Assembly (NCBI RefSeq): GCF_003347595.2
Contig: NZ_QCZK02000024.1
Span: 62,001 to 126,000, forward strand
From: Botryobacter ruber
GTDB lineage: Bacteria > Bacteroidota > Bacteroidia > Cytophagales > Hymenobacteraceae
Direction: 5' to 3'
Length of the DNA stretch: 64,000 nt
Shown here: in pieces, positions 1 through 8,328 of the stretch
Layout: each line of letters begins with the position of its first letter
Numbering within the stretch: the stretch's first letter is position 1
Translations under genes and position numbers: made by a program
Notes under the pieces: generated by a model
What the model saw: only the letters and a program-made list of their open reading frames with translations
Told to the model about the DNA's origin: nothing
Database searches by the model: none

Positions 1-2124
1 TTCATACTCCTTCAGCTCGCCCCATTCTTTTTCTTCAGGCGCGATAGACGATACGTGCGTGTACAGGTCCTTGGTAAAGAAATGCTCTATATCCGGGGAA
101 GCAAGCAAGCCCATGTTCGGGTTGGTCTGCGCCCGCGGATACAGCACAAAGCTATCATCCAGACTTTCGTACGACACTTCGTAGTAGATATTTTCCGGCG
201 AGTGCAGCTCCAGTGTATCGCCTGTTTCGTGATATACCTTGTCACCTGCTTTAATAGCACCGCGCGCGATGGCTTTATACGGATCGTCGGTCGGGAAAAG
301 AAGCTCCTGGTTCACATAACCGGGCACTCCTTTTACTTCCTGGAAGCGGCCGTGGTAGCTTACCTGATACTTGCCCATTTCTACAGGCGTATTACGCCAG
401 AGCAGCACGTTGTCGCGGTTAATCTCGTCGGGGAATTCGCGGGAGTACAGCAGGCCCGAGTTGTTCTGCGAAATGATATTGGAATAGCCCGAAGAGAACA
501 GGATACCCAGCAGCATCAGCGCTACCCCGATGTGTGCAACGGCCCCACCCGACAAGCTTACTTTTTTCTGCAGCAGTCCGAATATAATGCTCAGGTTAGC
601 CAGCACAGCAAAAAGCGCAGCTATAAACAAGGTAATGTATACCGGGTTGTCCAGCTTAAAGCTGAACACATCAAACTTATTCGACAGGATGATCACCAAA
701 CTGGTAATCAGGAGCGTCAGCATCAACGGTACCGTAATGGCATCTTTAAAGCTGGTCTTATTTGCCTTCTTCCACCACAGCAACTGCCCCACGCCCGAAA
801 GAATGGCGATGGCGATACCAGCCCACAACTGGAACTTGGTATAATGCGCAATCTGATCGGCAGGCAGGGCTGCGTTCGACTCGATCCCGATAAAGCCCAG
901 GAAGGAGTTATAAACCGGGATAGACGTAGTAGCCAGCACCTGGAAACCAGCCAGGCAAAGTACGGCGGCGCCAATAAACACCCAGAATTCGGCACTGTAG
1001 GTAGTCAGTTCTTTTTCGGTAGACGGTATTTGTTTCCAGCGGTACACCAGCAGCGCAATGGCCAGCACCGTGAAGGCCGCCAGGTAGGTAAACAGCTGCC
1101 CGGATAAACCCAAATCAGTGAAAGAGTGCACGGAGGCATTTCCTAAGATACCGCTACGGGTCAGGAACGTCGCGTACAGGATGAGCAGGAAAGAAGCAAT
1201 AACCAGGATGAAAGAGGCGGAAAGTCCCTGCTTGCTGCGCTTGTAGGCGATCATGGTGTGGATGGCCCCCACCAGCACCAGCCACGGGATATACACGGCA
1301 TTCTCCACCGGGTCCCAATTCCAGTAGCCCCCGAAGTTCAGCGTTTCGTAAGCCCAGTAAGCTCCCATCATAATCCCGATGCCCAGTACTACAGCAGCGA
1401 AGTGCGACCAGGGCAGCGCAGGCTTCACCCACTCGGTAAACTTGCCTTTCCAGAGGCCCGCAATGGCAAACGCAAACGGTACGAGCGTAGCAGCAAAGCC
1501 CAGGAACAGGGTTGGCGGGTGAATCACCATCCAGTAGTTCTGGAGCAGCGGGTTCAGGCCGGTGCCGTCTTTGGGAACAAAGTTAGGATCCATTTTAAAT
1601 ACCGGCGCATCCGTCATGGCATCCCGCATGAGAATGAACGGCGAAGAGCCCAGTTTGAAGTCTCCGATTACCACGCCCAGGATCATCGACGTCAGGAAGA
1701 TCTGCACGAACGAGAAAGTAGCCATCACGGGCGCTTCCCAGGTTTTATTTTTCTTTCCGAACTTAATAAGGGCAATTCCCAGGGCCACATGCCAGAAAAC
1801 CCAGAGCAGGAAAGATCCTTCCTGGCCTTCCCAGAAGCAGGAAATCATATAGTACACCGGCAAATGGTTAGAGGAGTGGCTCCAGGCGTAATGGTACTCG
1901 TAGCGGTGTTCGTAAATAATATTGAAGAGAAAGAAGATAATGGCTACTACGGCAGCACCATGCACATAAAAAGCGGCACGCGCCATCGTGCGCCAACTGG
2001 TATCGGCAGAAGCTTCCACCGCAGGCCGCGAAGCCATAAAATAAGCATAAGAGGCTACAATGGCTGCCACAAAAGCAATGATCACACTCACATGGCCAAG
2101 GTCCCCGATCAGCGTATTTATCAT
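1..2124 (-). CDS. ccmF: Cytochrome c heme lyase CcmF, 3' end cut by window edge
   Basis: Integral membrane heme lyase subunit of the Ccm (System I) pathway, which joins heme from CcmE to apocytochrome c on the outer face of the inner membrane. About 708 codons are visible, starting MINTLIGDLGHVSVIIAF at the ATG at 2124; the C-terminus lies beyond base 1. Many hydrophobic segments are seen, with the tryptophan-rich heme-handling motif GYWNWDPVEN near residues 266-275, the hallmark of the CcmF/CcsA superfamily. A large soluble segment follows the last visible membrane spans, from about residue 560. It is the last gene of the visible ccmBCDEF cluster. The 132-bp gap to ccmE is filled with a TTTAGGAGTTAGAGAG-type repeat. 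Family assignment is firm; the final length is unknown. Confidence 0.93.
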   Translation of the reverse strand, partial: MINTLIGDLGHVSVIIAFVAAIVASYAYFMASRPAVEASADTSWRTMARAAFYVHGAAVVAIIFFLFNIIYEHRYEYHYAWSHSSNHLPVYYMISCFWEGQEGSFLLWVFWHVALGIALIKFGKKNKTWEAPVMATFSFVQIFLTSMILGVVIGDFKLGSSPFILMRDAMTDAPVFKMDPNFVPKDGTGLNPLLQNYWMVIHPPTLFLGFAATLVPFAFAIAGLWKGKFTEWVKPALPWSHFAAVVLGIGIMMGAYWAYETLNFGGYWNWDPVENAVYIPWLVLVGAIHTMIAYKRSKQGLSASFILVIASFLLILYATFLTRSGILGNASVHSFTDLGLSGQLFTYLAAFTVLAIALLVYRWKQIPSTEKELTTYSAEFWVFIGAAVLCLAGFQVLATTSIPVYNSFLGFIGIESNAALPADQIAHYTKFQLWAGIAIAILSGVGQLLWWKKANKTSFKDAITVPLMLTLLITSLVIILSNKFDVFSFKLDNPVYITLFIAALFAVLANLSIIFGLLQKKVSLSGGAVAHIGVALMLLGILFSSGYSNIISQNNSGLLYSREFPDEINRDNVLLWRNTPVEMGKYQVSYHGRFQEVKGVPGYVNQELLFPTDDPYKAIARGAIKAGDKVYHETGDTLELHSPENIYYEVSYESLDDSFVLYPRAQTNPNMGLLASPDIEHFFTKDLYTHVSSIAPEEKEWGELKEYE

Positions 2125-2139
2125 GGTAATTAGTTAAGA

Positions 2140-2258
2140 GTTAAAAGTTATGAGAGTTTGGGAGTTAGAGAGTTTAGGAGTTAGAGAGTTTAGGAGTTAA
2201 AGAGTGTTGAATATTCTAAATAACTCTTAAACTCTCTAACTCCCAAACTCCTAAACTC
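2140..2258. repeat. Inverted array of GAGTTTAGGAGTTAGA units (ccmE-ccmF gap)
   Basis: Left half (about 2150-2205) has tandem copies of GAGTTTAGGAGTTAGA-like units. Right half (2223-2258) has the reverse complement (ACTCTCTAACTCC). The two can fold into a long imperfect hairpin with a loop near 2206-2222. The right end supplies the TGA stop of ccmE. The same unit recurs at 3011-3065. Confidence 0.8.
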
Positions 2259-2673
2259 AAAGGCTTGCCGTCACTTCTTTTTCCACATATTTAGACGGGC
2301 ACTTGAGGAGGATTTTATCGGCTACGAACACGTTGTTCTGGATGTTCCCGGTAATAACCACCTGCTCCGAGCGCTCAAAATCCTGCGGTTTTGGCTGGTA
2401 ATATACCACGCGCTGCTCATAGCGGTTGGTGTCTACGAGCGTGAAGGTAAAGTAATTCGGATCTACCAGCGGGTCGTACTGCATGCCCACAATGTGGCCC
2501 TGCGGATCTTTTTTCAGGCGGCCTACCACGTGCACTTTGGTGTCGTCGCCGTCCTGGGCGCGCTCAATGGCCTCGCCAAAGGAAACATAGGTACTGGCAT
2601 CTCCGGCCGTCGACATGATAATGCCAATCGCCAGCGCAATTACAATTATCCCGATGATGTGTGATTTTTTCAT
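2257..2673 (-). CDS. ccmE: Heme chaperone CcmE, CxxxY variant
   Basis: Membrane-anchored periplasmic heme chaperone that receives heme from CcmABCD and passes it to CcmF. The 138 residues comprise one N-terminal membrane anchor (about residues 5-22) and an OB-fold domain, with VHVVGRL and VVITGNI strands typical of CcmE. The heme-binding motif near the C-terminus reads LLKCPSKY: Cys-x-x-x-Tyr where enterobacterial CcmE has His-x-x-x-Tyr. Cys variants are known in some archaeal and deltaproteobacterial Ccm systems. The TGA stop falls on the first bases of the adjoining repeat. ATG at 2673 is the natural start, directly followed by the Lys-Lys-led anchor. Confidence 0.93.
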   Translation of the reverse strand: MKKSHIIGIIVIALAIGIIMSTAGDASTYVSFGEAIERAQDGDDTKVHVVGRLKKDPQGHIVGMQYDPLVDPNYFTFTLVDTNRYEQRVVYYQPKPQDFERSEQVVITGNIQNNVFVADKILLKCPSKYVEKEVTASL

Positions 2674-2813
2674 CTATATAAATTCAGTGTAGATACTCTT
2701 TCCCGATAGCCTAACACCAGGAAGCTCATTTTAAATCCATGGCGATGGGCTATTTTTTAAAGTTATTCGGTGATTGTTGTCAGTTTTTGAGTCTGGAAGT
2801 AAAAAAACCATTT

Positions 2814-2841
2814 CTGCTCCTGCCACCATTGCCTCTGCTGC
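2814..2841 (-). repeat. Dispersed 30-bp repeat, copy 1
   Basis: Diverged copy of the family with core GTGGCTGTGGTGGCAG (here read on the minus strand with ATGGTGGCAG). It lies 207 bp downstream of the ccmD stop, in sense orientation to ccmD. Confidence 0.7.
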
Positions 2842-2846
2842 TTTGT

Positions 2847-2893
2847 CTGAATCACGGATTAAACAGATTCAAGGATGACACGGATTTAAGATT
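2847..2893. repeat. CACGGATT repeat arm
   Basis: CTGAATCACGGATT followed by further CGGATT-like units. It matches the arms of the element at 14661-14792 and is probably a solitary or decayed half of the same family. Confidence 0.6.
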
Positions 2894-3010
2894 GTTTGTG
2901 GTTCGTGCAGGAGACGCGGGCACCGCGGCTCTACAGCCATCCCCCCAACCTCTCCACCTCTCTGTTACAGGGTTGAAAATCTTCAACCCCTACAAAAATT
3001 CCGAAATTTC

Positions 3011-3065
3011 TACCTCTCTACCTCTCTAACTCCTAAACTCTCTAACTCCTAAACTCCCAAACTTT
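3011..3065. repeat. CTCTCTAACTCCTAAA tandem units at the ccmD stop
   Basis: Two to three tandem units related to those at 2140-2258. On the minus strand the unit encodes the last residues of ccmD (SLGV) and provides its TAG stop. Confidence 0.75.
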
Positions 3066-3321
3066 TAACTTCTTTCTCCAGCCGGCTTACTTTGCGATCC
3101 AGGGAGATGAGGTAGACCAGTACGCCTCCCAACACGGTCAGCAGCACGGTTACCACCACGTATATTTTGCCGTCCTGGCGCAGGGTGTCGGCCATTTCTA
3201 CTTCCGGTTCTGCTATAATGGTGGTGCCACCGTTTTGCTCCGGTTGTGCCTGAACATTGTTCAGACCCATAGTAGCACCAAGCAACAGGCACCAGAGCAC
3301 CAGTATTCTAAACATTTTCAT
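3049..3321 (-). CDS. ccmD: CcmD-like small membrane protein
   Basis: A 90-residue protein with an N-terminal signal or anchor (residues 4-25, ending NNVQAQ), a short polar stretch, a second hydrophobic segment (about 52-73, IYVVVTVLLTVLGGVLVYLI) and a charged coiled tail SRLEKEVKSLGV. The shape and position between ccmC and ccmE fit CcmD, which tethers holo-CcmE to the CcmABC heme exporter. It overlaps the end of ccmC by 14 bp, so the two are translationally coupled. The final residues and stop lie inside an intergenic repeat unit, which suggests the original C-terminus was altered by repeat insertion. Confidence 0.8.
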   Translation of the reverse strand: MKMFRILVLWCLLLGATMGLNNVQAQPEQNGGTTIIAEPEVEMADTLRQDGKIYVVVTVLLTVLGGVLVYLISLDRKVSRLEKEVKSLGV

Positions 3322-3973
3322 ATATGCGTTGTCTCAGTATTTCAAATCTTGATTTCACATTCACTATCCAGATGCCCAGCAGGGTCCAGCCGAGCACGGC
3401 CGGGTAGAACACCAGGCGCAGGCGGTTGTCGAGGTCGTAGGCATTAAAGCCGGGGTTGCCGCCGCTACCGGGGTGCAGCGAGTCGGTGAGGCGCGGCAGG
3501 ATAAACAGCAACGGAATAAGAGCGGCAAAGGCAAAGATGTTGTACACGGCACTGATGCGGGCGCGCTGCTGCTGCTCGGCAAAAGAACTGCGCAGCACCA
3601 GGTAAGCAAAGTAAATAAGCAGGCCAATGGCTGCTCCGTTCTGTTTCGGATCGTTGCTCCAGTACTCGCCCCACGTAAATTTCGCCCACTCCATGCCCGT
3701 GATAATGCCCAGCACACCAAACAGGATGCCTACTTTGGCAGCTTCATAAGCAAAAATATCGTTTTTGATGGTGGGGTTACGAAGGTAACGGATAGAATAC
3801 ACCACCGACACCAGCAGGATAAGGATCATCCCGAACCACATGGGCACATGGAAATACAGGTTACGGATAGTCTCGTTCAGGATAGCCAGGCGGGGCACAT
3901 CAGACAACATGCCGGCCACTACTGTAAATACCAGCAGCAGCACCGTTAAAATTTTCCACCAGTTGTTTTTCAT
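3308..3973 (-). CDS. ccmC: Heme exporter/handling protein CcmC
   Basis: Six-span membrane protein that loads heme onto CcmE. The 221 residues carry the tryptophan-rich loop TWGEYWSNDP at residues 100-109, equivalent to the WWD motif. Two candidate heme-ligand histidines flank it: His42 in YFHVPMW and a second in DSLHPGSGG. This is the usual arrangement for CcmC. It lies 98 bp downstream of ccmB and overlaps ccmD. ATG at 3973 opens with MKNNWWKIL, giving the family's usual length. Confidence 0.95.
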   Translation of the reverse strand: MKNNWWKILTVLLLVFTVVAGMLSDVPRLAILNETIRNLYFHVPMWFGMILILLVSVVYSIRYLRNPTIKNDIFAYEAAKVGILFGVLGIITGMEWAKFTWGEYWSNDPKQNGAAIGLLIYFAYLVLRSSFAEQQQRARISAVYNIFAFAALIPLLFILPRLTDSLHPGSGGNPGFNAYDLDNRLRLVFYPAVLGWTLLGIWIVNVKSRFEILRQRIYENV

Positions 3974-4071
3974 TTTACTATTCTTCTGGCTTTGTCAGCC
4001 GTTGTTATTATAAATCAGCAGCGCTTTCAATTTTTTCTTTCAGTTTTACCATTACACAAAGAACACCTGCC

Positions 4072-4740
4072 TTAGCTGCGCCAAAGGTACGGGAATAAGA
4101 TGTAAGAAACCGTTACCACGATCATGTTTATAGCGAGCAGGGTAAGCAGTTCGTCGAGACTGGCGCTCCGGTCCAGCCCATCAAGCGCGTTTTTAGACAT
4201 CTTGATGAGCATGAGCAGCATCGGCACGATAACCGGAAAGCTGAGCACGGCCATCAGGGTGCTGCTGTTGGCGGCCTTCGAGGCAATACCCGAAATCATG
4301 GTAAGGGAGGTGGAGAAGCCGATAGCACCCAGGAGCAGCGACAGTAAAAACATGGGCACATCCTGCACCGGGTTGCCCAGCACAAAGCCGTAAAACACAA
4401 AGCAGATGAGCGCCAGCACCAGCATCAGGCAGGCATTGTACAGGATTTTGGCCAGTATCACGCCCTGCGGACTCACAATGGAATAAAAGTAGAGCAGCCG
4501 CCCCCGGTTCTCCTGCATAAAGCTTTTGGCAATGGCATTTACGGAGGTAAACAGCAGAATAATCCAGAGTACCGCATTCCAGACCGGCACGGTAAGCACA
4601 TTGGAGCGCAGCCCAAAACTCAGGTAACACACAAATACCGTACTACTCACATACAGCAGCATACCGTTAAAGGCATACTTCTGCCGCAACTCCAGCACAA
4701 AATCCTTCCGCATTAAGTGTAAAACCTCTTTAAACAGCAC
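4072..4740 (-). CDS. ccmB: Heme exporter membrane subunit CcmB
   Basis: Membrane subunit of the CcmABCD complex (222 residues from the chosen start). It has the conserved N-terminal segment LMRKDFVLELRQKYAFNG followed by about six hydrophobic spans. An upstream ATG at 4890 would add 50 residues, but those codons run through a dispersed repeat (GCGGRCRK) and non-family sequence. A -7 element at 4758-4765 also predicts transcription starting near 4750. GTG at 4740 gives the family's usual length; ATG at 4713 is the alternative. The ATPase partner ccmA is not in this window. Confidence 0.9.
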   Translation of the reverse strand: MLFKEVLHLMRKDFVLELRQKYAFNGMLLYVSSTVFVCYLSFGLRSNVLTVPVWNAVLWIILLFTSVNAIAKSFMQENRGRLLYFYSIVSPQGVILAKILYNACLMLVLALICFVFYGFVLGNPVQDVPMFLLSLLLGAIGFSTSLTMISGIASKAANSSTLMAVLSFPVIVPMLLMLIKMSKNALDGLDRSASLDELLTLLAINMIVVTVSYILFPYLWRS

Positions 4741-4757
4741 GGTTTTAAATTTTTTTG

Positions 4758-4765
4758 CAAAGTTA
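4758..4765 (-). promoter_or_regulatory. -7 element upstream of ccmB
   Basis: Read on the minus strand it is TAACTTTG, an exact match to the Bacteroidota TAnnTTTG box. No clear -33 TTG is seen. The start of transcription would fall about 10 bp before the GTG start of ccmB. Confidence 0.5.
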
Positions 4766-4843
4766 CAACACAAAATGCTGGTTTCGAAAATTAATGTGCT
4801 AATTGGTTCATGTGCTGATGTGCAAATGGGTGGAGGAACTTTT

Positions 4844-4875
4844 CTGCACCTGCCACCACAGCCACTGCTGCTTCC
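4844..4875 (-). repeat. Dispersed 30-bp repeat, copy 2
   Basis: Close match (CTGCACCTGCCACCACAG on the plus strand). It lies about 110 bp downstream of phoU in sense orientation and just upstream of the ccmB promoter. It accounts for the spurious N-terminal extension of the ccmB frame. Confidence 0.85.
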
Positions 4876-4982
4876 GTAAGCTGCGGGCACAAAAAAAGCA
4901 CGAGCTTAAACCCATGCTTCTCCTTTTGCCGGCCGCTATTGCAACTCAACAATTCATCCATTGAAAAATCAGCTCATCACCA

Positions 4983-5687
4983 TCACGCCTCCGGAGGCTG
5001 GTTCTCATCATCCTTCTTCTTTTTCTTTTTCTTTTCTTTGTGCTTAATCACCTTGGCATCGCGGTAGAAGATGATTTCTTCGGCTATGTTGGTAATCTGG
5101 TCGCCTACACGCTCAAGCTTTTTAATGATGGGGAGCAGCGTCAGGCCGTCTTTCACACTATCGGGATTGTCGCGGATGAAGGTGACAATAATGCTGTCGG
5201 ATTGGCGGTAGATGCTGTTGAGCATTTTATCGCGTTTGATCAGGGCCTTTGCCAGGTCGGTATCGTTGTTGCTAAACGCTACGCGGCATTCAGCCAGCAT
5301 GACCAGCGCTTCCTCGTACATCTCCTGCACCCGCGTCTGGGCAACCAGGTCTGCAGGAAGTTGCTTATCCATTCGTTGCACAAACTGGGCAATGCCTTCT
5401 GCGGTGTCGCCGATACGCTCGAGGTTGGCATTTATTTTCAGGATGGCCAGCAGCACGCGCAGGTCTACGGCAACAGGAGTGAATAGCGCAAAAATATTTT
5501 CGCACATGCGGTCTATCTTCACGTCGTAGTTGTTCACCTTTCGCCCCAGCTTTATTATCTTCTTAGCCAGTTCCAGGTCAACGTTGTTCATGGCCTCGCG
5601 TCCGCTCTGGAGCTGGTACTCTACCAGGTCCCACATCTCCATCAGCTTGGTTTTAACTTTGGTTAGTTCTATATCTATATGCGACAT
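4983..5687 (-). CDS. phoU: Phosphate regulator PhoU
   Basis: A 234-residue, all-helical cytoplasmic protein with two PhoU repeats. Each repeat carries an acidic metal-binding signature: LERIGDTAEGIAQF and LERVGDQITNIAEEIIF. PhoU couples Pst transporter activity to inhibition of the PhoR sensor when phosphate is plentiful. It is the last gene of the porin-pstSCAB-phoU run, 59 bp after pstB. The C-terminus is a Lys-rich tail (KEKKKKKKKDDE) beyond the usual domain end. The start ATG at 5687 opens MSHIDIELTKVKTKL. Confidence 0.95.
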   Translation of the reverse strand: MSHIDIELTKVKTKLMEMWDLVEYQLQSGREAMNNVDLELAKKIIKLGRKVNNYDVKIDRMCENIFALFTPVAVDLRVLLAILKINANLERIGDTAEGIAQFVQRMDKQLPADLVAQTRVQEMYEEALVMLAECRVAFSNNDTDLAKALIKRDKMLNSIYRQSDSIIVTFIRDNPDSVKDGLTLLPIIKKLERVGDQITNIAEEIIFYRDAKVIKHKEKKKKKKKDDENQPPEA

Positions 5688-5746
5688 GCTGCAATTTTAT
5701 TGGGTGAGAATTTATAAGTATACGAAATTTCACATAGTATTATTAC

Positions 5747-6511
5747 TTACCCGAAACGGCCCGTAATGTAATTTTGTGTACGCGTATCTTTCGGACTGGT
5801 AAACATGGCCTTGGTTTTGGAAAATTCTACCAGCTCCCCAATATAAAAGAATGCGGTGTAGTCGCTCACACGCCCGGCCTGCTGCATGTTGTGCGTTACA
5901 ATCACAATCGTATAATCTTTCTTCAGTTCATAGATCAGTTCCTCAATCTTGGCTGTGGAAATAGGATCCAGGGCAGAAGCAGGTTCATCCATGAGCAACA
6001 CGGAGGGCGAAATGGCCAGCGCCCGGGCAATACACAACCGTTGCTGCTGCCCCCCCGACAGGGCCAGGGCTGATTTGTTCAGTTTATCTTTCACCTCGTC
6101 CCAGAGCGCCGCCTGCCGCAACGACTTTTCTGCAGCTTCCTGCAGCACGGCTTTGTTTTTAACGCCTTGTATCTTTAGCCCGTACACCACATTTTCGAAA
6201 ATACTTTTCGGGAAAGGATTTGGTTTCTGAAACACCATACCTACTTCTTTCCGGAGTTCATCTACCCGTATGTTTTTGTCATATATGTCTCTGCCGTCGA
6301 GCAGCACATCGCCCTCTACCCGGAAGCCTTCCACGTAGTCGTTCATCCGGTTAAGGGTGCGCAGGAAGGTAGACTTGCCACAGCCGGAAGGTCCGATAAA
6401 GGCCGTGACATGTTTCTCTTCCATGGCGAGACTGATATTTTTAAGGGCATGAAAATCGCCATAATAGGCATTGAGCTCTCTTGCCTCTAGCTTAGGTTCT
6501 TTTTTGCTCAT
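5747..6511 (-). CDS. pstB: Phosphate ABC transporter ATPase PstB
   Basis: ATP-binding subunit of the high-affinity phosphate importer (254 residues). Seen in order: Walker [11 protein letters not shown]-loop [12 protein letters not shown], signature [10 protein letters not shown], Walker [13 protein letters not shown] and the switch His in IVIVTHNM. The ATG at 6511 ([18 protein letters not shown]) lies 10 bp after the pstA stop. A longer frame reaching 6568 would overlap pstA with non-family residues and was trimmed. Confidence 0.96.
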   Translation of the reverse strand: MSKKEPKLEARELNAYYGDFHALKNISLAMEEKHVTAFIGPSGCGKSTFLRTLNRMNDYVEGFRVEGDVLLDGRDIYDKNIRVDELRKEVGMVFQKPNPFPKSIFENVVYGLKIQGVKNKAVLQEAAEKSLRQAALWDEVKDKLNKSALALSGGQQQRLCIARALAISPSVLLMDEPASALDPISTAKIEELIYELKKDYTIVIVTHNMQQAGRVSDYTAFFYIGELVEFSKTKAMFTSPKDTRTQNYITGRFG

Positions 6512-6521
6512 GAGTATGTGC

Positions 6522-7379
6522 TTACCACTTAACTTTCTTCTGCTGTCTGTTGCGCAAGTATACGGCAATTCCGTTCAGCAAAAATGTAATCAATAATAAA
6601 ACAATAATGGCGGCGGCGGCATTGGTTAAAAAAGCTGCCTGTGGCCTGGAGGTCCAGTTAAAGATCTGGATAGGCAACACGGTAAATTCGTCCAGCGGGC
6701 TCGAAGGCGTGAAGGGTACATAGGCCAGCGCCCCGATCACGATCAGGGGAGCGGCTTCGCCCACCGCCCGCGACAAGGCCAGGATCACCCCGGTCAGGAT
6801 GCCGCCGAAAGAAGCCGGAAGTACCTGGTTCCAGATGGTTTGCCACTTCGAGGCTCCCAGTGCAAAAGAAGCCTCCCGGATGCTGCGGGGCACTGCTTTA
6901 ATGGCCTCGCGCGTGGTTACGATTACGATGGGCAGGATGAGCAGCGACAGCGTGAGGGCGCCGGCCAGCAAACTGGGACCAAGCTTCATCTGCCGCACGA
7001 AAATCTCCAGCCCCAGCAACCCGTAAATAATGGAGGGCACACCGGCCAGGTTGGCAATGTTTATCTCCAGGAAGTTAGCCAGCTTTGTTTTGCGGGCATA
7101 TTCTTCCAGGTACACCCCCGCTGCCACACCTAAAGGGAAAGCAATAATGGTCGTGAGCACGAGTATCCAGAGGGTTCCGGCCCAGGCGGTCAGGATACCG
7201 GCACGACTGGCCCTGCGGGAAGGAAGGCTAACCAGAAAGTCCCAGTCTATCCGGCCCAGCCCGTCAATCAGGATGCCAATCAGGAAAATTGCCAGTACTA
7301 CCAGGCCTATAAAGGTGCAGAAAATGCCGAACACCTGAAAGGCTTTGTCTTTGTATCTGTTGAGGTCGGAGTTAGTCAT
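6522..7379 (-). CDS. pstA: Phosphate ABC transporter permease PstA
   Basis: Six-span permease (285 residues) that pairs with PstC. The inner-membrane EAA-type loop is [17 protein letters not shown], which docks to PstB. Start ATG at 7379 ([18 protein letters not shown]) overlaps the pstC stop by 8 bp, consistent with translational coupling. The longer open frame up to 7490 is only the pstC gene read in another phase. Confidence 0.95.
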   Translation of the reverse strand: MTNSDLNRYKDKAFQVFGIFCTFIGLVVLAIFLIGILIDGLGRIDWDFLVSLPSRRASRAGILTAWAGTLWILVLTTIIAFPLGVAAGVYLEEYARKTKLANFLEINIANLAGVPSIIYGLLGLEIFVRQMKLGPSLLAGALTLSLLILPIVIVTTREAIKAVPRSIREASFALGASKWQTIWNQVLPASFGGILTGVILALSRAVGEAAPLIVIGALAYVPFTPSSPLDEFTVLPIQIFNWTSRPQAAFLTNAAAAIIVLLLITFLLNGIAVYLRNRQQKKVKW

Positions 7380-8247
7380 ATTTTTCCTGGTATTTCTTCT
7401 TAATCCAGAAGCTGAGGTTGTTGAGGGCGAAGGTGAACACAAATAAGGTGATACCTGCTGCAAAAATGGTTTTGTACTCCAGCGAGCCATGCGGCACGTC
7501 GCCCAAACTCACCTGCACAATGTAAGTGGTAATGGTTTCGATGGGCACGAGCGGGTTCATGGTAAGGCGCGGCTGCTGACCGGCGGCAATGGCCACAATC
7601 ATCGTCTCCCCCACAGCCCGCGAAATAGCCAGGATCACCGACACCACAATACCCGACGAAGCGGCAGGCACCATGACACCGAAAGCAGTCTGCAAACGGG
7701 TAGACCCCATGCCGTAGGCCGCTTCCCGCAACGAGCGCGGCACAGCACTGATGGCATCTTCGCTGAGCGAGGAAATCATGGGAATAATCATGATACCCAT
7801 GACGATACCGGCAGAAAGGGCGTTAAAACCGGCCATGTTCGGAAAGAAGTTCTGCAGGAAAGGCGTTACCACCGTCAGCGCAAAAAAGCCATACACTACC
7901 GTAGGAATGGTTGCCAGTATCTCGAGCATCGGCTTAACGATCTGGCGCATCCGGGCATGGGAGTACTCGTTGAGGTAAATGGCAATAGTTAATCCTATGG
8001 GCAAGGCAACCGCAATGGCGATAATGGTGGTGAGCAACGTACCGGCCACCAGGGGCAGTATGCCAAATTTCTTATCTGCAAATAGCGGAGTCCACTCTTT
8101 TTCGGTGAGGAACTCGATGATGGAAACTTCGCTGAAAAAGGAGACAGATTCTGATAACAGAACCCAGATGATACCCAGGGTAACCAGGATGGTGATGATG
8201 GCCGATAACCACAACAAGCCCTCGACAATTTTTTCTGTTACTCTCAA
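7372..8247 (-). CDS. pstC: Phosphate ABC transporter permease PstC
   Basis: Six-span permease with the EAA loop [19 protein letters not shown]. The family-like N-terminus begins [15 protein letters not shown]. No ATG sits there. TTG at 8247 is the likely start (291 residues), because the next in-frame ATG at 8289 lies inside the pstS-pstC stem-loop and would add unrelated residues. Start uncertain, function firm. It overlaps pstA. Confidence 0.92.
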   Translation of the reverse strand: MRVTEKIVEGLLWLSAIITILVTLGIIWVLLSESVSFFSEVSIIEFLTEKEWTPLFADKKFGILPLVAGTLLTTIIAIAVALPIGLTIAIYLNEYSHARMRQIVKPMLEILATIPTVVYGFFALTVVTPFLQNFFPNMAGFNALSAGIVMGIMIIPMISSLSEDAISAVPRSLREAAYGMGSTRLQTAFGVMVPAASSGIVVSVILAISRAVGETMIVAIAAGQQPRLTMNPLVPIETITTYIVQVSLGDVPHGSLEYKTIFAAGITLFVFTFALNNLSFWIKKKYQEKYD

Positions 8248-8266
8248 GATGCTGCTCTTTATTATG

Positions 8267-8310
8267 TAAATACAGGTATGGCTACGCAAAGGGAGCCATA
8301 CCTGTATTTA
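8267..8310 (-). promoter_or_regulatory. 17-bp stem-loop between pstS and pstC
   Basis: TAAATACAGGTATGGCT at 8267-8283 is perfectly complementary to 8294-8310, with a 10-nt loop. No U-run follows on either strand, so it is not a simple terminator. Its position suggests a 3' stabiliser or partial attenuator that gives more pstS than pstCAB product, as palindromes do in other binding-protein operons (inference). Confidence 0.75.
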
Positions 8311-8328
8311 GTTAAAACCAAGTATATG

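Larger units (their letters stand above)
2674..3048. other. Gap between ccmD and ccmE, made largely of repeats
   Basis: No credible gene is seen in this 375-bp gap inside the ccm cluster. It holds one copy of the 30-bp dispersed repeat (2814-2841), a single arm of the CACGGATT element (2847-2890) and the start of the GAGTTTAGGAGTTAGA unit array. A 96-codon plus-strand frame here is repeat-derived and has no family resemblance. Confidence 0.7.

Noticed and set aside
2739-3029. A 96-codon plus-strand frame inside the ccm cluster
   Set aside because: It is composed of three different repeat fragments and opposes the operon.
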